Source: Balanoglossus misakiensis (taxonomy: Eukaryota; Hemichordata). From it: a stretch of 64,000 nucleotides of DNA. Position 1 is the first letter of the stretch. Each line of letters begins with the position of its first letter. The translations under genes were made by a program, and so were the position numbers. The stretch is from positions 11,594,001 to 11,658,000 of the forward strand of contig CM082591.2 in assembly GCA_040954595.2 (NCBI GenBank), given 5' to 3'. Below the pieces are notes generated by a model that was not told the DNA's origin, made no database searches, and saw only the letters and a list, made by a program, of their open reading frames with translations. Positions 56,145 to 64,000 of this stretch are shown here, in pieces.

Positions 56145-56728
56145 TTAAAGGTCACATGTCATGCTTTGGAAAGTTTTCATTTTTCCACGTCAAAAGCTCA
56201 CCTATGGTACCTGTCTATGCATTGCCTATTGTGTCGGTTCCGAAAAATGTGCGCAAATGCCGGAATTTGCCCCCTTTTTTCATGCCTGTGATCGGGGAGC
56301 CACTTCGCACTCGAGCCAGGCGAAGGTATTTGCATATGGACAAACAAGTACACTACGTCGTAGTGTACCATTCTGTTTACAGTAAAGTGTAATTATCGGT
56401 CCATGAGTAATTAAGTCCACAGACAAAGACAAGCTATATAAACAGTGTTCAAAGCAAAGGAAGCCCTTGCCTCACATTGCAGGCAGAGGATTTACAAAGG
56501 TGTGAAAGACTATTTGTCCACATCAAGATAAGTCTTCGGCTTAACTTCGAAAAGCCGAAAAAAATCGACTGAGCTGGGTTAGGGGTACACGCCCACCCGC
56601 CACTTTTACTTGCTTGTTATCTAAGCACAAGGGGCAAAACGCATTGCAAGATAGTAACATACGTTAACTTCAAGACCCAAATAGTGATTTTACGCGTGGT
56701 TGTATAGGGCATGGCATGGGACCTTTAA
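56145..56728. mobile_element. TTAA-flanked MITE (56,149-56,724)
   Basis: TTAA at 56,145-56,148 and 56,725-56,728. Ends AGGTCACATGTCATGC and the complement of AGGTCCCATGCCATGCC: the same AGG-terminal, TTAA-target architecture as the elements at 50,939 and 51,686 but a different family. No transposase. Confidence 0.75.
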
Positions 56729-57368
56729 ATGGCTCGCTTTATGTACCTACTTCGAACTCAGATAATTTTGAGGAAACCGCGCTGTTGGTTGCGATTTTGG
56801 TGTATTTACTGTCTGTTTGCAGTAAAATATCGTTCTATTGAACAGGTGTTAAGCCTGTGTGTTGCTTTGAAGCCATAGATGCTGGAGTTGACTGATCGTG
56901 AAGGAAGCTATTGAACCACAGTTTGTTATGCACAGGAAAGATGCGCAGAACCTAAAACCTGTTCTCAGCGGGCCACATCCTCTCACTACACGCCTATCCC
57001 CGGCCCGTAGCCCCTACCTACGGGCCATAGACTCTGTCAACCATGTAATATCATATCACGTGGTACGGTCTCACCCAATCAAGAGTACGGAATACAGCGT
57101 GAGGTGTAATAATACTGTTTATAATATACCTCATGCTAATACTGTGCCGTGATTCGCCAGAATCCGTCACGTGATAGGAAAATAGAATCGACTATGAACC
57201 GCTAGTGAAATAGCAGAAAAAATATAAACCGGTCACGTGACCAACGTGGTAACGTCAATCAGCGTCGCGTCGTCTGACATAATGGCCACGCTAAAGATGT
57301 CGTCTACCAGCCTCAAAAGAAAATTGCAAGATTTTCCCAGCTGTTAGTGTTAGCATGAGGTTTATTAT

Positions 57369-57574
57369 AAAACACCTATAGCCTGGCCTATATTCGGGCC
57401 ATAGCAGCCGTTTTTACCCCCTCGTGACTGTGAGTTACCAGAATCATATGCTATTTCCCTCGGCCTACGGCCTCGGGAAATAGCCTCGGGAAATAGCATA
57501 TGATTCTGGTAACTCACAGCCTCTCGGGGGTAATAAACGGCCGCTATGGCCCTCATGGCCAGGCAATAGGTGTT
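57369..57574. mobile_element. Palindromic MITE, AACACCTATAGCCTGGCC ends
   Basis: A 206-bp near-palindrome: AACACCTATAGCCTGGCC answered by GGCCAGGCAATAGGTGTT; inner arms share ATCATATGCTATTTCCC around a CCTCGGGAAATAG duplication at the turn. Confidence 0.8.
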
Positions 57575-58159
57575 CAATATGATCATAACAGAAGTCTTGG
57601 CATTTCAGACTGGATATCTGTACCTAGTTAAATTCATGATACATACACAGTTGTCATGGCCTGTCAAGATGTACACTGAATGACTTATTTTTGTATTGAA
57701 TGTAACAGAATTATAAATGTCATAAAAATTAAGACTGTAATATGAAAATATAAAATACACATTACTGGAAAGAAATCACATCAGTTTGTTATACAGTATT
57801 AGTAAAAAAGCCAAATTCAATGTCAACACCAATCTCTGACAACTTTGATATTGTCTGTCTGCAAAATATACTGGACTTGTTGGTACACATACTGTACTTC
57901 CAGTGATCACCAAACATAAATTATCAACACGTACAGACGGCATGCAAATTAGAGTATTCTTTTTGTATAATCACTGGTGAATTTAATGCAGACAGAGTCA
58001 GGGCATTCAAGCCCTGGATAGCCACTAAAGATGGGCAGGTGAACATCACAGACACAGGGCAAACATTTGAAAATCAAGATATCCAGATAAAGTGAAGAAC
58101 TGAAAAACTGTTGGAACCATGCAAGACATGAAAACATAAACAAACTGACTACGACAAAG

Positions 58160-58540
58160 TTAAAATATCGAAAGTTCAATATAGTAAATCTAATTTAATT
58201 GCTTAAGTATGGGGGTGGGGGTTTTTGGCCAAATTAAATTCTGTGCAGTCAAAAACGATTTTACATATTTTTGGCAAACTTAGTGATTTCAAGACTACTT
58301 TTTTGTTGTGTTCTGTTCGGTTGCAATAAGAGTATTTTGTCAATTTATTAATGGTTTTCTGTTTTTATTTAATTTACTAGTACATTGGTACGTTGTCTGA
58401 CAAAAATAGTATGGGTACAAGTCCAAAATGTTTTTCAATTTTAGGTCAGTTAAGTTGGAATGGGATGGGGGGGGGTCTGAGGCCTAACTTTAAAAGCAAT
58501 TAAGTTATTAATATTATATTGAACTTTTGATATTGCCCCT
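58160..58540. mobile_element. Inverted-repeat element, AAAGTTCAATATA ends
   Basis: CGAAAGTTCAATATAGTAAA … TTAATTGCTTAAG on the left is complementary to TTTTAAAAGCAATTAAG … ATATTGAACTTTTG on the right. The interior has two G runs. No gene. Confidence 0.6.
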
Positions 58541-59204
58541 AAGTATATAGGCCACTTTTGGAAAGTCTTTCGACTGGACATTATAGACAGGTTTGAATGT
58601 ATTACCAGCATTTGTCATGTGTGCATAATGGATGTAGCAAAACTGGTATTAAAAATGAAAAGTGTTCCAACTTCCATCCAGGAAGGCATCTACAGGTGGG
58701 AAATGTCCCCTTTTGGCAGAATTTTGTTTTTGAGGATTCCACTCTGACAAGGAGGGGGGGGGGGGGTGTAATATCTCTAACATGCGAGTTATATCATTTT
58801 AAAGGGCACCTGGGGGGGGGGGGGGCAATGCCCTGACAAATTGCTAGGGGGTGCCCACATGTCAACAGGGGGTAAATTCCATCATTTGCCATGAATGGAT
58901 TACTCAATTACTCAATATGCTCCACACATGACAGAAAACTAAGACAAATTATATTTACATCTAATAGTATTCAAGAATTTAAACACAGAAACTGGCAAAG
59001 CAAGAACATGATTTTACAGGCAACACACATCATAAAATTCTACCGCAGTATCCTATCTCAAAATTCTAGAGTTAATGTCTCACTATCAAAGATAAGGCAA
59101 GTTCTAGAAAGTTGTAATGCATGAAAATCTGACACATTCACTTTTGCAAACTTGTATCATTTTCACAACTCACTTTTGCAAACTTGTGAAAGGCATATTT
59201 TGTA

Positions 59205-59470
59205 TCATTCTGATTTCTTGTGGGTAGTTATCTTTTCTAGAAGTTCATCTGCCATGTCACTGCTTTTTACTCGAATGAGCAGAGGGACTGGTTTGGGTGG
59301 ACATCCTTTACTGCACTGGTTACTTTCCTGTGGGTTTGCATATTTCACTTGACACTCAGGACATGTTTTCTCCATTGGCGGATTGAGTGGTGCTACCAAC
59401 ATCAGATTATTCTTGCCTTGTTTTTTGATGGGCAGGCTTGCTGGTACACCAATGTTGAGTAGGATATTGC
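59205..59470 (-). CDS. NUP50: NUP50 last exon
   Basis: Acceptor CCTGTTTGCAG... wait-free reading: GTTTGCAG ends at 59,471 and the exon opens with the last two bases of the Gly codon, then [12 protein letters not shown]. Stop TGA at 59,205-59,207. Contains the cysteine pairs CPEC and CSKGC and the terminal [14 protein letters not shown] helix. Starting at the in-frame Met upstream (59,480) would be wrong because it lies in the intron. Confidence 0.93.
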
Positions 59471-62400
59471 CTGCAAACAAACCAAAATATGGAACACTCG
59501 GTTAAAGGTATACAATCACCCTTTATTTACATATGCCCATATATGGTTAACTGGGCACATCTAATTGATCAAATGACCATTTTTCCATAATTTGAGACAA
59601 AAATATATTTGAATAAGCGAAGCCATATTCTTTATTTCCATTACCATTAAGGTGGAGAACCACTGAAATTTTTACCCTTTCACCACCATGGTTCAGTCCA
59701 AACCTATTGTTTTCTATGGCAAGGTTGGACCTCTAAAGAGAGAACTGGGGTGAAAGGCTTAAGGTGGTTGAAAAGGCTATTTTTGAAGCAAATTCTCTCA
59801 ATGTTTGTGAATTTATTTTCACAAGTTAGAATAAAGATAATGATTTGAAATTTGCAGCATGTTTTCTTAACAAACTAAAAAGTGAGGGAAAAATATGACT
59901 GTAAAAATATCTGCTAAAATTATGAAATTTGATAGGCCTAAATATAAATATTCATAATTTTACAAAATATTGATTGAATCTTGACATGTTTTCACAAATT
60001 ATTGAATAATTTGTATTCATTTTAATATTAAGCAACCTCTCAAGCAACGTAAGGGACGTTTTCAGCATAAACTTATTTTTTTCAAAGTTATCACTCAGGA
60101 AAAAACAGTTTTTGTTGATATTTTATATACAACTTGAACGTGCTGCCAAAACACAACGGGACAATTTATGCAAAAACCGCTCCGTAAAATCGTTCTTTTG
60201 GATGTCCCGAGCCTTTCCTGAAAATTTCATAATAAAAAAATTATCTGGCATACCAATTCAATCACAAATAAAAACCATAACATTATGGCGAAGGGCAGAA
60301 AAGTAGCGAAATACGCAAAGTTTAGCGGCAGTTCACGGCGAAGGATCGCATTTATCTGGGTCAAACGCCTTTCCGCTGGCCTTTGGGGTTCCCTAGAAGT
60401 GTAAAAATGTACATAATTTGGCAGCCTTTAATGTACAAGCAAGGCTATCTATCGCTGAATATTGCAAGAATCAGTGTTTTCAAGTTACATTTAAATGCCC
60501 TTGGCTAGGGGAACCCGTCCTTGTGCGCATGCGTAGCGTCTTGTATAGCAACAAGTCGCTGTGGGAGTCCTACATCGCTGGTTGAGTGTATGCGTTTGCC
60601 TGTTCGGTGAGCGTGACACGAGCGGGTAAAAATTGAAGCGAAAGCTTCAATTTTTAAGTCCGAAAATGGACTTGCAGCAAAACGTGTCAAACGTTCAAGT
60701 AGCCAGGGCCAAGAGAGACTACTAGTCCGAGCAGGACAGGGGAAGAATCTGAACATGGACCGGTCGAACACGGCAGTCAATCGTACGCACGTAACATGCG
60801 TAACGCAGTCAATCCATTGCCAAGCACGAGTCTAGCTCACACCGTTAATAGCGAAAAAAGATGTTCTATCGAGTGGCAGTGGAGAATCTACAGATTTTTC
60901 AAGCAACCTTGATTATATGACGTCGATAATAAGACTCCCTAGCTTCCTTGCTAGGTGTATGAAATTAGCTATTATAAAACCAGCCATATCTTGTTACACG
61001 TTTATTGCCCAGATTTTTTCATCGTTTTAATTTTTCTCAAATACATTTCTAGATATAAATTCAGTGGTTTTAAATGAAATTTTAACTGATGCCCTAGCCT
61101 ATCCAACTACCTTAAAGTATTGTCATTTTCCTGTTGTTGTGTTTTACATAGTTTGTGCAGTACATCAATAGGTTTTAAAAATAGAAGCAGGCAAATCCCA
61201 TCCTATGTGCACACGTTGAATTTTACATCCTAAAGTTTCATTATGTCATATAGTTTATAAAACATTGACACAGGTTTTGGGTGGCAACATTATCACTTTG
61301 ACATTCTGACACGCAAAAATAATGATTGTTATCATACATGCAAGAACACCCGTATTTGGCACTTTCTATTGTTCTCGCAGTGAAGATATTATACGGTATT
61401 TCACTGGGTGAAATACCGGTATTTCACTGGGTGAAATACCGCGTCCACGTCTCGAACTATTGTTGAGAATGCGCTGAAATCATCACACTCCCAGCGTTGA
61501 CTCAGTGATCGGCGGCACGACAGTTCACTACACGCGCGAGCGACATACAGGGCATAGGACTCTAGTGGAGAGGGGTGTTGTAAAATTCGGTTATTAGAAG
61601 CTGTAATAAAGTTTTCAAAGCTGGCGGTTTTGTCATGTTGAATGTATAATTTTTACTTCTTCAATGCAAAATAATTAACATGATATTTTGAAAGAGAACA
61701 TAGACAATTTTATTTAGAATGCGGATGTGCCCATCGTAATGAAAGCTGCCAACCCCCTTAGAATAATACTACAACCTAAACGTTGATCACCTGATCTCAT
61801 CGCCCTGTCTCACTTGGCTATGAGATACTGCCGCGGCCGTGATCCCAGGGCGCCCGGTTCAAATTTCTGGCCATGAAATTGTTTTTCTCGGCGTATTTTC
61901 GCAAATCTTACTCGTGATGTCCGTTTTATATGGACATCACTTGAATACGACGCGTTATCGACCAAAATTCGTGTAATAACCCCTAATTACTACTGTCATC
62001 GGCAAGGTTGGCGGCAATCTAAGTCACTTAACTTCTCTGGGGGAATTTTAAGTCTCTTTCAGAAGTACTGTAAGTTATAAATGAGGGCTTTTCCCAAATA
62101 TTTCAGTTTTGCATATACATTATGGGAATGCACCACATAATGCATTGTAGCTTCACCACTTGTTACATTTTGTATATTCAAAGAATAGATTCCTTGAAAA
62201 TGAACCCCAACCATTTTTCGAATAACTGAACAATTGCCTATCCCTGTCCCGAGAGTGTTCGGATAATCAACGTTCTACTGTATTTAAAAACAAGTGACCT
62301 ATCGGTCAAAAGAGCTCTGCTGACTTTAACAGTGAAACCTATAGCTGGGCAATGATATGAATACCCTAGGTTTTAATCATAACAATTGTATTCTATCAAA

Positions 62401-63302
62401 CAAAACCAAACATAGAGTCATAGACATCACAAGTATTTAATATCCAAATTCAGCTTGATTCATTGTGCTAAAGAAAGAAAGAATTGATTCCTAAAGAACA
62501 ATATCAAAAGGAAGCACCAAGGTTCTAATTTGCATATTCATGACCCCATCAAAATTCCAATTAACAAAATCAGGTAGGGGCACCATAACACACATTCCTA
62601 CCAAATTTCAGCTCCATCGTACATGAATTTAGGGAGATTTTTTACCAAAAATTCTATTTTTAGATCTAATTTGCATATTTATGACCCCATCATATCCAAA
62701 TTAACAAAATCAGGTAGAGGCACCATAACACACATTCCTACCAAATTTCAGCTTCATCGTACATGTAGTTAGGGAGATGAAGATTTTTGACCAAAAATTC
62801 TATTTTTAGATATCATTTGCATATTCATGACCCCATCAAATTCAAATTAACAAAATCAGTTAAGGGCACCATAACACACATTCCAACCAAATTTCAGCTA
62901 AATATGCCAAGTTGTTTTAAAGAAGAAGATTGAAATACCAAAAGTTGACGGACGACGGACGGACGGACACTTATCAACCTATTGCTACAGCTCGGCTGAC
63001 ACAAGTGACAGCAGAGCTAAAAATATCAAAGAGACAGTAAGATTATGATGCTCCAAGGATTGCTTGGACAATGTTTCAACATCACTTGGCATTGTGTAGA
63101 TGTACATGAAAGAAAATACAGCTACTACACAAAACAAAAACCACTGATACAAAAAGTGTGTGGAAACTGAATGAAATGACTCCTACCTAAGTTGGTATCT
63201 GCTCTGACTAACATCTGCAGCACACTGCTTGTCTTCTTCAGATGCAACATTCCCAGACCTCTCTCAGTGAAACTACTCTCTTTTTTGACAAATAATTTAC
63301 AC
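59205..63302 (-). CDS. NUP50: NUP50 (nucleoporin 50), C-terminal two exons
   Basis: Exons 63,187-63,302 and 59,205-59,470 join in frame (Gly codon split 1+2) and encode 126 residues of a Ran-binding domain 1 fold ending at a stop. NUP50-type hallmarks are [29 protein letters not shown] then [27 protein letters not shown], and [22 protein letters not shown]50 is a mobile nuclear-basket nucleoporin that binds importin-alpha and Ran in nuclear import. Between NPPMEK and VPLLIRV lies about 20 extra residues with four cysteines, relative to vertebrate NUP50 as I remember it. The N-terminal exons lie beyond the right edge. The 3.7-kb intron holds a TIR repeat and a MITE. Confidence 0.92.
59675..59757 (+). 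repeat. CCCTTTCACC MITE in NUP50 intron
   Basis: CCCTTTCACCACCATGGTTC … GAGAACTGGGGTGAAAGG; the best-preserved copy of the family seen beside SRSF3-like coding exons 2 and 3. It is about 200 bp upstream of the NUP50 last exon. Confidence 0.85.
59758..61113. mobile_element. TIR element, TTAAGGTGGTTG ends
   Basis: TTAAGGTGGTTGAAAAGGCTA at the left is mirrored by TAGCCTATCCAACTACCTTAA at the right. A solo end matching the right side lies at 22,482-22,575. Contains a CpG-richer stretch (60,480-60,850) with a 91-codon minus-strand frame that I cannot assign. Confidence 0.65.
61385..61445. repeat. Tandem palindrome TATTTCACTGGGTGAAATACCG
   Basis: GTATTTCACTGGGTGAAATAC occurs twice in a row with a two-base gap. 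Each copy is itself a perfect hairpin. It lies in NUP50 intronic sequence. Confidence 0.8.
62527..63025 (+). mobile_element. Tandem ~143-bp repeats with GACGGA microsatellite and terminal hairpin
   Basis: AATTTGCATATTCATGACCCC recurs (62,527; 62,668; 62,812) in three units of 141-144 bp, each with TAACAAAATCAG and CACCATAACACACATTCC. After them come GACGGACGACGGACGGACGG, then CAGCTCGGCTG … CAGCAGAGCT and AAAAA. Similar in plan to 46,684-48,380. Helentron-type non-autonomous element suspected. Confidence 0.65.
63187..63302 (-). CDS. NUP50: NUP50 penultimate exon
   Basis: Acceptor GTTTTTTTCAG precedes 63,302; donor CTTAG|GTAGGA follows 63,187. Encodes [20 protein letters not shown] and [18 protein letters not shown] plus the first base of a Gly codon; the first half of the Ran-binding domain. 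Confidence 0.93.
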
Positions 63303-63619
63303 CTGAAAAAAACAACAGTATTGTACGATTAGTGTTGTGTAACTAAACATATATAAAGATAAAACACTACTTGAATCTGTAAAGCTCCAGTAACTCCAAC
63401 TTTCGGCTACATTTGTATTTTCTCAGTTTTCTTGTTTTTATGCATGCGTGAAATAATTGCGGTTTTCAAGTTTGTGTCAACACAGAACATGAGTTGAAAA
63501 CCTAATTATTGAATGCAAAGTGCACTCAATTTCACTGTCCTTAATTACAAAAAAATAAATAATTGTAATGCAAAACTCCCTACAGAAACCATGGTTTCAT
63601 TGTAGAATAATGGAATCTA

Positions 63620-63770
63620 TCACTCCCAATGACTTGGGATCATATTTCTCACAAGAGTCGGGATTTTCTGTCCAACTCAAGCCACAGGTGAGTGTGGGAC
63701 AAAATATCCCTGACGAGTGTGAGAAATATGATCCCAGGTCCTTGATGTGTGAGATTATATTTCTCACACG
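63620..63770. repeat. Palindromic repeat GGGATCATATTTCTCACA
   Basis: TTGGGATCATATTTCTCACA at 63,629 is mirrored by TGTGAGAAATATGATCCCA at about 63,719, with a partial third copy of the arm (GAGATTATATTTCTCACACG) next to it. Probably a MITE in a NUP50 intron. Confidence 0.7.
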
Positions 63771-64000
63771 GTCACAAAAGTCGCTTGCACATGTGCCATG
63801 GTTAGGCCGCCCTTTTCGGGATTATAAAAGTTGGTAAACATTTCTTATCAGCGACTCAAATAGTTTTGCATTCACATGTGTATAAAAGGGACGGGGTCAT
63901 CGCCCTCTATGCGCGTCCACAGCAGCGTGTGTTTACTGTATATGGTACTCTTGAATTTGCTTTTTAAACGTCGTCGACGCCGATTTTATGGGCATTTGAA

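Noticed and set aside
60505-60780. 91-codon minus-strand frame in a CpG-richer patch inside the NUP50 intron
   Set aside because: Enclosed in a TIR element; no recognised domain or splice context. Could be a promoter-like remnant but unsupported.
1-64000. CRISPR arrays, bacterial operons, rRNA or tRNA genes
   Set aside because: The tandem arrays lack spacer-repeat architecture, genes have introns, and no tRNA cloverleaf or rRNA signature was recognised by eye.

Overview
This is an animal (metazoan) genomic window, not bacterial. It has interrupted genes with consensus GT/AG junctions, large introns, an A+T-rich background, no operons, and dense nested transposable elements, foldback MITEs and satellites. 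The protein matches (SRSF3-type splicing factor, NUP50, a Ginger-like transposase, a CR1/L2-type retrotransposon) and the repeat style suggest a marine invertebrate, perhaps an invertebrate deuterostome. The species cannot be fixed from sequence alone.

Layout. 1-7,000: a 21-bp minisatellite, a long repeat copy (840-3,430), then a 3.5-kb hAT-like element (3,439-6,909; 5-bp target duplication GTAAT) stuffed with younger insertions, including a Mutator-like foldback with a 9-bp duplication. 7,000-10,150: mostly unassigned, with one TIR element. 10,150-15,041: a three-level nest, in which a long-TIR element carries a CR1/L2-like retrotransposon that is itself split by a 1.9-kb DNA transposon. 15,251-15,709: a TA-flanked MITE with 130-bp internal repeats. 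16,631-31,030: an SRSF3-like gene on the + strand with five coding exons (197 residues), a 3' UTR and a polyA signal; its introns hold many of the repeats. 32,400-33,480: a complex tandem array. 33,475-39,196: a minus-strand, multi-exon Ginger-like transposase gene with H2C2 zinc finger, DD35E integrase core, GPY motif, Ulp1-like protease and PHD finger. 39,667-45,093: two long-arm inverted-repeat elements sharing a segment, plus a 60-bp minisatellite. 46,684-47,820: five 238-bp repeats, each with the same nuclear-receptor-type AGGTCA triplet. 48,700-58,540: mostly MITEs. 59,205-63,302: the last two exons of NUP50 on the minus strand, running off the right edge.

How parts interact. The two recognisable host genes (SRSF3-like and NUP50) act in mRNA splicing/export and nuclear transport but show no operon-like link. 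The rest is mobile DNA, and several insertions are dated relative to each other by nesting. The points most worth following are the Ginger-like gene with its protease/PHD module, a group of elements with well-supported 5-bp duplications (one validated by a paralogous empty site, one by reading-frame continuity), inverted MITE copies hugging SRSF exons (possible circular RNA), a four-cysteine insertion in the NUP50 Ran-binding domain, and the AGGTCA satellite.
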